Shown: one piece after another, positions 8,539-17,039 of the stretch
Position numbering within the stretch: the stretch's first letter is position 1
Layout of the letters: every line of letters starts with the position of its first letter
DNA from: Sphingobium limneticum
GTDB taxonomy: Bacteria; Pseudomonadota; Alphaproteobacteria; Sphingomonadales; Sphingomonadaceae
Direction: 5' to 3'
Length of the DNA stretch: 64,000 nt
Assembly (NCBI RefSeq): GCF_008710155.1
Contig: NZ_VYPZ01000002.1
Span: forward strand, 124,001-188,000
The notes under the pieces: generated by a model
Told to the model about the DNA's origin: nothing
The model's input: the letters and a program-made list of their open reading frames with translations, nothing else
Database searches by the model: none
Program-made: the position numbers and the translations under genes

Positions 8539-8981
8539 CACCCGCCGTTGAGAGGGCCGGGGAAGATGAGTCAATGAGGGTAAGCAGGCGGATGGCGGCG
8601 GCAACCATTCCTTACAGAAGGGAGACGGATTGGCGGTGGATGGGACGGGTTGGGCATTGCAGAGGGTGAGGCAGCCACATTTGTCACGCCATGATGCTGA
8701 GCATCCCTTGAAGGAAAACATAGTTGGCTATCAGCTATGCGCCAATTCCAGCCATCCAATGCGTCAATTATCGTTTCAGAAAGCGGACACTCGCGAACTG
8801 ACATCTTCGATGTGCAAAAATCACAAGCTTGGGAATTGGCAAGATCGTCCAGGTTGAACCTCAGCACATGCGCTTCAAATCAGAACCGACCTTTGCTCCC
8901 CGCCACTCCGCAGCCTTGCGGGCGAAGTGGAGGCTTGCACCCTTCCAACCCAATCAGCCCGATACCAAAGCGCATCCCGTT
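8539..8981. other. 443-nt stretch with no supported gene
   Basis: It lies between the receptor promoter and the 3' end of the GH1 gene. Short open frames exist on both strands, but none has a recognisable domain or convincing start. The region looks visibly less GC-rich than its surroundings, like the adjoining GH1 gene, and may belong to the same acquired segment. No RNA gene or terminator was recognised. Confidence 0.5.
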
Positions 8982-10289
8982 TCATAGTGCGTTTTGACGA
9001 GCGATGCGGCCGTAAATTGCGGCGCTCGGCTTGGCTGTACGCTGAAATGTTACCGGATCCACTGAGGCCAGACCCAGCTTGGGTGCATAACCAGAAGTCC
9101 ATTCGAAATTGTCCATCAGGGACCAGTGAACATACCCCAGGACCGGCACTCCCTCGTCCATCGCCCGCTTCAGTTCGGCCAGGGCAAGCGGCAGTTGCTT
9201 CGCGCGGATCGCGTCGTCGGTAATGTAATAACCGTGTTCGGTCACGAGTATCGGTCGTTTGGTCGCTTCATGCACATATCTGACCGCTCCTGCGAGCGAG
9301 CCTGGCACAATCTCATTGCCTTCGCTGCTCAGTGTCGCGCCGGGCGATGGAGGCAATTTGCCGGTTTCCGTCCAGACATTACGGTTGTAATTCTGCACGC
9401 CGACGAAATCATCGGTCTTCACATTGTCGATCCACGCGCCGTAAAAAGCTTGCTGCATGGCATCGCGCTTGCTGCGCGGGCCAACCGCTTGTTCGTCGGA
9501 AACCGCAAGGGTCGCGCCGACGGGCAAGTCCGATCGCACTGCCTTGATCGCCGCTTTGCCTAAGCGGTGCGCGTGCAGCATGTTCGGCAACATTTCCTCG
9601 ATTTGCCCGAATGCGGGACCGCCGACAAAATGCGACACGCCATGATCCTTGCTGGCGGCGTCAAGCATCGCAGTCTGCGCTTCGACCACTTGCGGTGGCA
9701 ACATACGCAACGCAATCAACAATCCGTTCGGCTCGTTCAGTGTGAAGGCGATGCCGATTTCTGCCCCCAAATGGCGCATGGCCCGATCACAGTAGCGGGC
9801 GAACAGATCGGCCGAGTCCGCCATCGTCCAACCGCCACGCGCCGCGAACCACACAGGCACAGTCCAATGGCTGAACGTGACCATCGGCGTCATCCCGCGC
9901 GTGCGGCATCCGTTGATCACACGCTTGTAATGGTCGAGCATCGCAATCGAAAACTGACCCGGTTGCGGTTCGATGCGGGACCATTCGATCGAAAACCGGT
10001 AAGCGTTCAGCCCGATCGCTTTCGCCAGATCAAGGTCCGCCTCCCACAAAAACAGGCTGTTGCATGCGTCACCGGACGGCACCGAGAAGGTGGTTGGCTT
10101 GGTATTCTCCAACACCCAGAAGTCGCTATTGACGTTGCTGCCTTCGATCTGATGCCCCGCAGTCGCAGCGCCCCAATGGAATCCCGATGGGAAAGCCGCG
10201 CCCGCGCGGCTTAGGGCGATCGCTGGCGTGGACGCGGTAGCCGTTGCAGCAATTCCGATCTTCACAAGCGTACGGCGCGATACGTCCAT
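8982..10289 (-). CDS. Glycoside hydrolase family 1 (beta-glucosidase-like), Tat-exported
   Basis: The 435-residue product starts with a twin-arginine type signal (MDVSRRTLVKIGIAATATAS, residues 1-20, hydrophobic to about 32). The mature domain begins FPSGFHWGAATAGHQIEG, as in GH1. The acid/base motif FTLNEP places the glutamate at E186, and the nucleophile region VTEHGYY gives E351, with His replacing the Asn of the canonical TENG motif. The late motif DNFEW (about 393-397) is intact. It probably hydrolyses beta-glycosides in the periplasm. Codon choice looks less GC-biased than neighbouring genes and it has no operon partners, so acquisition by transfer is plausible. Confidence 0.92.
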   Translation of the reverse strand: MDVSRRTLVKIGIAATATASTPAIALSRAGAAFPSGFHWGAATAGHQIEGSNVNSDFWVLENTKPTTFSVPSGDACNSLFLWEADLDLAKAIGLNAYRFSIEWSRIEPQPGQFSIAMLDHYKRVINGCRTRGMTPMVTFSHWTVPVWFAARGGWTMADSADLFARYCDRAMRHLGAEIGIAFTLNEPNGLLIALRMLPPQVVEAQTAMLDAASKDHGVSHFVGGPAFGQIEEMLPNMLHAHRLGKAAIKAVRSDLPVGATLAVSDEQAVGPRSKRDAMQQAFYGAWIDNVKTDDFVGVQNYNRNVWTETGKLPPSPGATLSSEGNEIVPGSLAGAVRYVHEATKRPILVTEHGYYITDDAIRAKQLPLALAELKRAMDEGVPVLGYVHWSLMDNFEWTSGYAPKLGLASVDPVTFQRTAKPSAAIYGRIARQNAL

Positions 10290-10503
10290 TCAATATCCCC
10301 TCATCTTTTACGGCATTGTAACGAGCGCATGCATCGAAAAATAATATGAAAATTTTCTACTTCCATAGCCTGAGTCTATGGTTAGCGACGTTCAGCCCCA
10401 GCGTCAGCATCTTTCGTTCACGCAAGCGTGTCACTAATCCTAATGGCTGATCACCTCCTATTTCCCTGTCCTACACCCCCGCCCGCATGCCACCCTCCCC
10501 GGC

Positions 10504-11043
10504 ATGACCCAGCCAGATCTTCTCCATTTCGCCCCCGTCACCCTCGCCCGCCGTGCGCGGGGGTGGACGCATGATGCCCAAATCGCCTTCATCACCGCGC
10601 TGTCGCGCCATGGCGTGGTGGCGCAGGCGGCGCGCAGCGCCGGCTGTACGCCGCGATCGGCCTATTATCTGCGGGCGCGGCCCGGCGCGGAAAGCTTCGC
10701 CGCCGCCTGGGACTGGGCGCTGGAAATGGGGCTGGACGAAAGCCGCGCCCGCGCCGTCGCCCTTGGGCAGGAACGGCTGGAGCGGCCGATCGTCCGGCGC
10801 GGCCAGGTCGTCGGCACGCGCAGCGAGCCCAATCACCGCCTGCTCTTCGCCGCCCTGCGCTCCCATGCCAGCAACCGCCACGCCACCATGCTCCATCGCG
10901 AGCGGATCGCGCATCGCCGCCTGCTCGCCGACCTTGCCGAACGCGGCCCCTTTTCGCCCGAACAATGGTCGCGGCTGCACCCGATCCTGGTGCAGGCCAG
11001 CGGCGGCGGAGGCGCCCCACGCAGCACCCCGTCCTTGTCATAA
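10504..11043 (+). CDS. Small helix-turn-helix protein of unknown function (sphingomonad family)
   Basis: A 179-residue protein with no assigned function. Residues about 20-70 form a helical DNA-binding-like unit: GWTHDAQIAFITALSRHG, VVAQAARSAGCTPRSAYYL (helix-turn-helix), then RARPGAESFAAAWDWAL. The pattern resembles terminase small subunit or homeodomain-like HTHs. The rest is Arg/Ala-rich with LERPIVRRGQVVGTRSEPNHRLLFAALRSH. A shorter relative with the same W-T...QAAR...SA..LR.R...W..AL pattern is encoded at 44339-44650. No partner gene indicates the role. There is no clear ribosome binding site. Confidence 0.75.
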   Translation: MTQPDLLHFAPVTLARRARGWTHDAQIAFITALSRHGVVAQAARSAGCTPRSAYYLRARPGAESFAAAWDWALEMGLDESRARAVALGQERLERPIVRRGQVVGTRSEPNHRLLFAALRSHASNRHATMLHRERIAHRRLLADLAERGPFSPEQWSRLHPILVQASGGGGAPRSTPSLS

Positions 11044-11127
11044 TCTGTCGCCGGTAGGAAATAAGATGTCGAAATCTGCGGGAAATATGCGAAGTTAAGG
11101 GGACAAAACCCACCGGAGACTTCCCCC

Positions 11128-12954
11128 ATGCTGACCACCCGCCGCGCGCTGCTCGCAGCCGGCGCCTCCGCCGTCACCCTCGGCGCTCTTCCTGCTCGCG
11201 CTGCCACCGGCGCGGATACCGCCGCGCAGGCCTTGCTGGCGGACATGGCCGAAGCGATGCTGGCCGATGCCCCCGAAACGGCGAGCGGCCTTGGCATCGA
11301 CACCGGCGCCCGATCCGCGCTCAAAAGCCGCCTCGGCAACAAGACGCCGGCCGGTCAGGCGCAGATCGCCGCCCATGTGCAGGATCGCCTCGCCCGGCTG
11401 CGCGCCATCGACCTCGCCCCGCTCTCGCCCGCGACCCGCATCGATGTGGAAGTGGTGCTGACCGCGCATGAAACCGCTGCGGAAGGCTTCACCTTCCCCT
11501 TCGGCGACATGGCGATCATGAACAGCAACTGGTCCTATCGCAACAGCCCCTATGCCGTGGCGCAGAATACCGGCAGCTTCGTCGAAACCCCCGATTTCCT
11601 CGACAGCAATCATGGCATCAAAAGCAGCGCCGACGCCGACGCTTATCTGGCCCGCCTGCAACTCTATGCCGCGAACCTGAATGGCGAAACCGAACGTCTG
11701 CGCCATGACGCCGGCCTTGGCGTGATCGCCCCCGCCTTCCTGCTCGACAAGACGCTGGCCCAGATGAAAGCGGTGCAGGCCCAACCGATCGACAGCCAAG
11801 TCCCCGTCGCCTCCATCGCCCGCCGCACGAAGGACATGCCCGGCGACTATGCTGCCAAGGCCGCGCAGATCGTCCGCGACGCCGTCACCCCCGCCCTCGC
11901 CGCCCAGGTCGCCGAACTCCAGCGCCAGCGCGCCAAGGCGACGATGGATGCAGGCGTCTGGAAATTCCGTGACGGCGACGCTTATTATGCCTGGGCGCTC
12001 AAAGCCGGCACCACCACGACCATGTCGCCCGACGAAGTCCACAAGCTCGGCCTTGCCCAACTCGCCGCGCTGCAATCCGAAATGGACGGCCTGCTCAAAC
12101 AACTGGGCATGACGAAAGGCACGGTCGGCGAACGCATGACCGCCATGGGCAAGGATCCGCGCTATCTCTTCCCCAACGACGACAATGGCCGTCAGCAGAT
12201 CCTCAGCTTCATCGACGGCCGCCTCGCCGACATCCGCACGCGCCTGCCCCGCGCCTTCGCCACCTTGGTCCCCGCCAACCTCATCGTGAAGCGCGTGCCG
12301 GTGGAGATCGAAGCGGGCGCACCCGGTGCCTATGCCGGCGCCGGCTCGATCGACGGCAGCGTGCCCGGCAACTATTATATAAACCTGCGCGACACCAGCA
12401 TCTGGCCCCGCTACTCGCTGCCCACGCTCTGCTATCATGAGGGGATTCCGGGCCATATCTGGCAGGGCGAATATACCTACAAGCTGCCCCTCATCCGCTC
12501 GCTCCTCGCCTTCAACGCCTATAGCGAAGGCTGGGCGCTCTATGCCGAGCAGCTGGGTGACGAGCTGGGCGCCTATGATGGCGATATCGCCGGGCGGCTG
12601 GGCTATCTGCAATCCATCGCCTACCGCTGCTGCCGCCTCGTGGTCGACACCGGCCTCCACGCCAAGCGCTGGACGCGCGAAAAGGCGATCCACTGGTTCG
12701 CCACCACCAACGGCTCCAGCGTCGAGGACGTCCAGGCCGAAGTGGACCGCTATTGCGCCTGGCCGGGGCAAGCCTGCGGCTACAAGGTCGGCCACGGCGA
12801 AATCGTCCGCCTGCGCGGCATGGCGCAAAAGGCGCTGGGCGAAAAATTCGACTTCCGCCTCTTCAACGACGCCGTGGTCAAGGGCGGCGGCGTACCGATG
12901 ACCGTGCTGGCGAAAAATGTCGACGCCTATGTCGCGGACCGGAAGGGGGCGTAA
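11128..12954 (+). CDS. DUF885 family metallopeptidase-like protein, exported
   Basis: The 608-residue product starts MLTTRRALLAAGASAVTLGALPARA, a Tat-type signal with cleavage after ARA. The C-terminal half carries the zinc-binding motif YHEGIPGH (H437, E438, H443) and, about 25 residues later, SEGWALYAEQL with E467 as likely third ligand. This gluzincin-like arrangement is typical of DUF885. The family is regarded as peptidase-like, but substrates are mostly unknown. The gene is single; its 3' end lies next to a terminator that serves the convergent fpr gene. Confidence 0.93.
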   Translation: MLTTRRALLAAGASAVTLGALPARAATGADTAAQALLADMAEAMLADAPETASGLGIDTGARSALKSRLGNKTPAGQAQIAAHVQDRLARLRAIDLAPLSPATRIDVEVVLTAHETAAEGFTFPFGDMAIMNSNWSYRNSPYAVAQNTGSFVETPDFLDSNHGIKSSADADAYLARLQLYAANLNGETERLRHDAGLGVIAPAFLLDKTLAQMKAVQAQPIDSQVPVASIARRTKDMPGDYAAKAAQIVRDAVTPALAAQVAELQRQRAKATMDAGVWKFRDGDAYYAWALKAGTTTTMSPDEVHKLGLAQLAALQSEMDGLLKQLGMTKGTVGERMTAMGKDPRYLFPNDDNGRQQILSFIDGRLADIRTRLPRAFATLVPANLIVKRVPVEIEAGAPGAYAGAGSIDGSVPGNYYINLRDTSIWPRYSLPTLCYHEGIPGHIWQGEYTYKLPLIRSLLAFNAYSEGWALYAEQLGDELGAYDGDIAGRLGYLQSIAYRCCRLVVDTGLHAKRWTREKAIHWFATTNGSSVEDVQAEVDRYCAWPGQACGYKVGHGEIVRLRGMAQKALGEKFDFRLFNDAVVKGGGVPMTVLAKNVDAYVADRKGA

Positions 12955-12972
12955 CAGGATCCAAAATGAAAA

Positions 12973-13000
12973 AAGGCCGGAGGATCGCTCCCCCGGCCTT
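12973..13000 (-). terminator. Intrinsic terminator for fpr (possibly bidirectional)
   Basis: Stem AAGGCCGG (12973-12980) pairs with CCGGCCTT (12993-13000), extended inside by AGGA/CTCC. On the minus strand it is followed by TTTTTTCATTTT, a strong T-tract 25 nt after the fpr stop codon. Confidence 0.85.
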
Positions 13001-13024
13001 CCCTATTCTCACGACCGTCGTCCC

Positions 13025-13843
13025 TCAGCCAACAAAAGCCCGCTCGATCACGAACTGCCCAGGCGCCGCATTCGACCCTTCGGTGAAGCCCTGCTCCTCG
13101 AAATAGGCACCGAACTGCTTGATCATCTCCATGCTGCCGCACATCATGATCCGGTCGGTTTCGGGGTCGAATTTCGCCGCGCCCGGAATCCCTTCGAACA
13201 ACGCGCCGCTCTCGACCAGCTTGTCGATCCGCGCGGTGTGGCCATCGAACGGCTCGCGGGTCACGGTCGGCACATAATGGAACTGGGTCGGCGCCTGCTC
13301 CGACACCAGCGGGTCTTCCGACCATTTGCCTTCCATCTCGTCGCGGAAGGCCAGATCGCTGACCCGGCGCACCGAATGGACCACGACGACCTGCTCGTAA
13401 AACTCATACACGTCCGGATCGCGCGGCAGGCTCAGGAACGGCGCCAGACCGGTACCGGTCGACAGCATGAACAACCGCTTGCCCGGCAACAGCGCGTCGG
13501 TCACCAGCGTACCAGTCGGCTTGCGGCCCAGATAGATCTGGTCGCCCGGCTCGATCTTCTGGAGCTTGCTCGTCAGCGGACCATCCTGCACCTTGATCGA
13601 CAGGAATTCGATTTCCTCGTCCCATGCGGGGCTGGCGATCGAATAGGCGCGCAGCAGCGGCTTGCCATTATCGCCCTTCAGGCCGATCATGATGAACTCG
13701 CCCGACCGGAAGCGGAAGCTGGCGGGCCGCGTGATGCGGAAGCTGAAAAGATGCTCGTTCCAATGCTTCACCGACAGCACGGTTTCCACGGAAAGCGCGC
13801 CGGTGGGTTCCAGAACCGGCTTTTCGATCGTCTCGTCGGTCAA
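13025..13843 (-). CDS. fpr: Ferredoxin-NADP(+) reductase
   Basis: FAD flavoenzyme exchanging electrons between NADPH and ferredoxin/flavodoxin. The 272-residue product has the FAD motif RAYSIASP, followed by FLSIKVQDGPLTSKL. The NADP domain carries LSTGTGLAPFLSLPRD and MMCGSMEMIKQF, and the C-terminus is VIERAFVG. I take the TTG at 13843 as start because AAGGA lies 7 nt before it and it gives the usual LTDETIEKPV start; an ATG at 13876 adds 11 residues but lacks a Shine-Dalgarno sequence. Confidence 0.95.
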   Translation of the reverse strand: MTDETIEKPVLEPTGALSVETVLSVKHWNEHLFSFRITRPASFRFRSGEFIMIGLKGDNGKPLLRAYSIASPAWDEEIEFLSIKVQDGPLTSKLQKIEPGDQIYLGRKPTGTLVTDALLPGKRLFMLSTGTGLAPFLSLPRDPDVYEFYEQVVVVHSVRRVSDLAFRDEMEGKWSEDPLVSEQAPTQFHYVPTVTREPFDGHTARIDKLVESGALFEGIPGAAKFDPETDRIMMCGSMEMIKQFGAYFEEQGFTEGSNAAPGQFVIERAFVG

Positions 13844-13975
13844 CAGTCCATCCTTGCAGTCTATATGGCATCGCACCGGCGACGCCTTTTGCGGATCGTT
13901 CGCAATAAAGTCGAAATCCGCGAATGGCCCGCCCGCACCATTAAGGCAAGGCCAAAAAAACTTGTGGTCCCGATA

Positions 13976-13998
13976 GGGCGCCCTTCGTCCGGGCGCCC
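13976..13998 (-). terminator. Hairpin downstream of the DUF937-like gene, candidate terminator
   Basis: GGGCGCCC (13976-13983) and GGGCGCCC (13991-13998) form an 8-bp stem with a 7-nt loop. On the minus strand a run of seven T (13954-13960) follows after some 15 nt. The late T-tract makes intrinsic termination uncertain. Confidence 0.5.
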
Positions 13999-14009
13999 AA
14001 CTCTATGGC

Positions 14010-14321
14010 TTAACCGAACAGGCCCTTGGCGATGCCACCCAGCTCATTCATCGGATTGCCATCGCCATCCTTGTCGAAAAATCCGCCCAGCTGGCCCAAT
14101 ATCGCTTCCGGCCCGCCGAACGTGCCCAGCAATTCCTGCAACTTGTCGGCCGACACGCCATGTTCCGCCGCGACTTCGGCCAGCGCCGTCACGCTCGTCT
14201 CGCCCGAACCGATCTTGGCGCTGATTTCGCTGAACAGCCCCTGCATCTGTTCCGGCGTCAGGCCGATCTGCGCTGCGATCGCTTCCAGCCCACCGAATTT
14301 ACCGATCAGATCGTCGAACAT
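14010..14321 (-). CDS. Small DUF937-like protein with a DxDGDG motif
   Basis: The 103-residue product starts MFDDLIGKFGGLEAIAAQIG. Two helical repeats follow (TPEQMQGLFSEISAKIG and VSADKLQELLGTFGG), then a C-terminal GGFFDKDGDGNPMNELGG segment. The helical repeat plus terminal Asp-rich loop is the DUF937 pattern; the loop resembles a calcium-binding EF-hand/dockerin-type loop but is not a full EF-hand. The ATG at 14321 has GGGAG at 8 nt; the ATG at 14327 is too close to it. Function unknown. Confidence 0.8.
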   Translation of the reverse strand: MFDDLIGKFGGLEAIAAQIGLTPEQMQGLFSEISAKIGSGETSVTALAEVAAEHGVSADKLQELLGTFGGPEAILGQLGGFFDKDGDGNPMNELGGIAKGLFG

Positions 14322-14389
14322 GCCCATAACTCCCGCTTCAAAAGGTTGGGCCGCATAATAGCAGCTTGCGCCCTCGATCCAAAGCAAAA

Positions 14390-14415
14390 GGGCCGGGGGA
14401 TCACGCCCCCGGCCC
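14390..14415 (-). terminator. Intrinsic terminator of pckA
   Basis: A perfect 10-bp GC stem GGGCCGGGGG / CCCCCGGCCC with loop ATCACG, followed on the minus strand by TTTTGCTTT, about 25 nt after the pckA stop codon. Confidence 0.9.
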
Positions 14416-14438
14416 CTTGCTTGCCTTGTCGCGATGGA

Positions 14439-16040
14439 TCAGGCGGCGACCAGCGCCGCGCCACGCACGCCATCGTCGACATGGTCCACGAACTGCGCGA
14501 AATTGTCCACGAACGCCTTTACCAGCGTGGCGGCGGTCGCATCATAAGCGTCCTTGTCGGCCCACGTGGCGCGCGGGTCGAGGATGGTCGGCTCCACGCC
14601 ATTGACCGCCACCGGCACGTCGAAACCGAAGTTCGGATCGGTACGGAACTCCGCCTCGTTCAGGCTGCCGTCCAGCGCCGCGTTCAGCAATGCGCGCGTC
14701 ACCTTGATCGGCATGCGTTTGATGCCCGGCATCGTCGCCTTGCCACCGGCCCAGCCGGTATTGACCAGCCAGCAGGTCACGCCGCCCTTGTTGATCCGCT
14801 CCTTCAGCAGATTGCCATAGACGCTGGGATGGCGCGGCATGAAGGGCGCGCCAAAGCAGGTGGAGAAGGTCGCGGTCGGCTCCGTCACGCCGATCTCGGT
14901 CCCCGCGACGCGCGCGGTATAGCCGGACAGGAAGTGATACATGGCCTGTTCCGGCGTCAGCCGCGCGATTGGCGGGAGAACCCCATAAGCATCCGCCGTC
15001 AGGAAGATGATATTCTTCGGGACCGGACCCAGATTCTTCTCCGACGTGTTCGGGATGAAGTCGATCGGATAGGAACCGCGGCTATTTTCGGCCAACGAGT
15101 TATCGTCCAGGTCGATCTCGCGCGTTTCCTCGTCGATCACGACATTTTCCAGCACCGTGCCGAACCGCTTGGTCGTGGCGAAGATTTCCGGTTCGGCCTC
15201 GGCCGACAGGTTGATCATCTTGGCATAGCAGCCGCCCTCGAAATTGAAGACGGCGGTATCCGACCAGCCATGCTCATCGTCGCCGATCAGCGTGCGGCTG
15301 GCGTCCGCCGACAGCGTCGTCTTGCCCGTGCCCGACAGGCCGAAGAAGACCGCCGTATCGCCATTCGCGCCGATATTGGCCGAACAGTGCATCGGCATCA
15401 CGCCCTTCACCGGCAGCAGATAATTGAGGATGCCGAATACCGACTTCTTCATTTCGCCGGCATAGCTGGTGCCGCCGATCAGGATCAGCTTCTCGGTGAA
15501 GTTGACCGCGATCACCGTTTCGCTGCGGCAACCATGGCGGGCCGGGTCGGCCTTGAAGGTCGGCAGGTCGATGATGGTATATTCGGGCGCGAAGTCCGTC
15601 AGTTCCTCAGCGCTCGGCCGCACCAGCAGCGTGCGGATGAACAGATTGTGCCAGGCGCGCTCGTTGATGACGCGCACCTTGACACGATGTTCGGGCTGCG
15701 ACCCACCGAACAGGTCGGCCACGTACAGCGTGCTCTTGTCGCCCAGCGCCTTGAAAAAATCTTCCTTCAGCGCGGCGAAATGCTCCGGCGTCATGGGCAC
15801 ATTGGTCTTGCCCCACCACACCGTGCCCTGCGTCTCGGCATCCTGCACGATGAACTTGTCGCTTGCCGACCGGCCGGTATGCTTGCCGGTCTTCACGACC
15901 AGCGGACCGTCCTTGGACAGGATACCTTCGCCGTTGCGGACCGCCGCTTCGACCAGCGGCGCCGTGCCCAGGTTCCAGAACTCGGTGGCATGGGTGGTGA
16001 TGCCCTGGTCGGCCAGGGTGATTGAGGATTTGGCCTGCAC
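14439..16040 (-). CDS. pckA: Phosphoenolpyruvate carboxykinase (ATP)
   Basis: Converts oxaloacetate and ATP to phosphoenolpyruvate and CO2, the first gluconeogenic step. The 533-residue product shows RSASDKFIV, the substrate region [14 protein letters not shown], the P-loop [15 protein letters not shown] (about 233-245), the metal-binding stretch LIGDDEHGW, and NFEGGCYAK. All are normal for the ATP-dependent class. It is divergent from chvI, which is the conserved alphaproteobacterial order; in rhizobia ChvI/ChvG is known to affect pckA expression, so the shared 290-nt region is the likely control point. A strong terminator follows. Confidence 0.98.
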   Translation of the reverse strand: MQAKSSITLADQGITTHATEFWNLGTAPLVEAAVRNGEGILSKDGPLVVKTGKHTGRSASDKFIVQDAETQGTVWWGKTNVPMTPEHFAALKEDFFKALGDKSTLYVADLFGGSQPEHRVKVRVINERAWHNLFIRTLLVRPSAEELTDFAPEYTIIDLPTFKADPARHGCRSETVIAVNFTEKLILIGGTSYAGEMKKSVFGILNYLLPVKGVMPMHCSANIGANGDTAVFFGLSGTGKTTLSADASRTLIGDDEHGWSDTAVFNFEGGCYAKMINLSAEAEPEIFATTKRFGTVLENVVIDEETREIDLDDNSLAENSRGSYPIDFIPNTSEKNLGPVPKNIIFLTADAYGVLPPIARLTPEQAMYHFLSGYTARVAGTEIGVTEPTATFSTCFGAPFMPRHPSVYGNLLKERINKGGVTCWLVNTGWAGGKATMPGIKRMPIKVTRALLNAALDGSLNEAEFRTDPNFGFDVPVAVNGVEPTILDPRATWADKDAYDATAATLVKAFVDNFAQFVDHVDDGVRGAALVAA

Positions 16041-16330
16041 GCCTTTACTCCTGATATGGTTTCCCTACCGCTTCGCTGTTTGCGAATGCGATCGATCCGC
16101 CCCTTGAGCGCCGCTTGTATAAACGCGGCGTCTCTTGCTGCTGACAGGCATTGGCATAGGGCTTTGCGCGCACAGCGTCAAATCCCCGAAATACCCCATA
16201 TGTCCCGAATTTCGACGCTTGTACCGCAGGATCGACCGACCATGTCGGCCCAGCCCCTTCCTTGCGACATGGCGCACCTTCGTCTAACGCTGGCTCCATA
16301 TCCCCCTTTCTCACGATCACGGGACCCTGC

Positions 16331-17035
16331 ATGACCGCAACCATCGCCCTGGTGGATGACGACAAGAATATCCTGACATCGGTGTCGATCGCGCTTCAGA
16401 CCGAAGGCTTTCTGACGCGCATCTATTCCGATCCCGAAGGCGCGCTGAAGGCATTGCTGGACAATCCCGCCGACCTTGCCGTCTTCGATATCAAGATGCC
16501 CCGCATGGACGGGATCGAATTGCTGCGACGGCTGCGCGAAAAGAGCCAGATGCCGGTCATCTTCCTGACGTCCAAGGCGGATGAACTGGACGAGGCGCTG
16601 GGCCTGGCCATGGGCGCGGACGATTATATCGCCAAACCCTTCTCGCAACGCCTGCTGCTCGCCCGCATCCGCGCCATCCTGCGCCGCGCCGAAGTCAGCA
16701 AGACGCCCGACGCCCCGGACCAGCCGGTGGCCGACCCGATCATCCGTGGCCGGCTGGAAATGGACCCCGCGCGCCATCGGGTGAAATGGAACGGGCAGGA
16801 CGTGACCCTGACCGTCACCGAATTTCTGATCCTGGAAACGCTTGCGCAGCGCCCCGGCGTGGTCAAGAACCGCAACCAGTTGATGGACGCCGCCTATCAG
16901 GACGACGTCTATGTCGACGACCGCACGATCGACAGCCATATCAAGCGACTGCGGCGCAAATTCCGCGAGGTGGATTCCGACTTCAATGCAATCGACACCC
17001 TCTATGGCGCCGGCTACCGATTCTCCGAAGAATGA
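16331..17035 (+). CDS. chvI: Two-component response regulator ChvI (OmpR family)
   Basis: The 234-residue product has a receiver domain with acidic pair D9/D10, phosphoacceptor D53 in VFDIKMP, and conserved T/K in FLTSKAD. A winged-helix DNA-binding domain follows, ending with [21 protein letters not shown] and YGAGYRF. With the histidine kinase ChvG encoded next it forms the alphaproteobacterial ChvG-ChvI system, which responds to acid and cell-envelope stress. The ATG at 16331 gives the conserved [15 protein letters not shown] start. The intergenic region to pckA is shared by both promoters. Confidence 0.95.
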   Translation: MTATIALVDDDKNILTSVSIALQTEGFLTRIYSDPEGALKALLDNPADLAVFDIKMPRMDGIELLRRLREKSQMPVIFLTSKADELDEALGLAMGADDYIAKPFSQRLLLARIRAILRRAEVSKTPDAPDQPVADPIIRGRLEMDPARHRVKWNGQDVTLTVTEFLILETLAQRPGVVKNRNQLMDAAYQDDVYVDDRTIDSHIKRLRRKFREVDSDFNAIDTLYGAGYRFSEE

Positions 17036-17039
17036 CTGC

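Noticed and set aside
8571-8867. 98-codon minus-strand frame in the gap before the GH1 gene
   Set aside because: No homology that I recognise, no ribosome binding site, and several equally long frames overlap it on both strands.
14160-16025. Plus-strand open frame of about 620 codons opposite pckA
   Set aside because: Shadow of pckA and the DUF937-like gene; it also crosses the pckA terminator.
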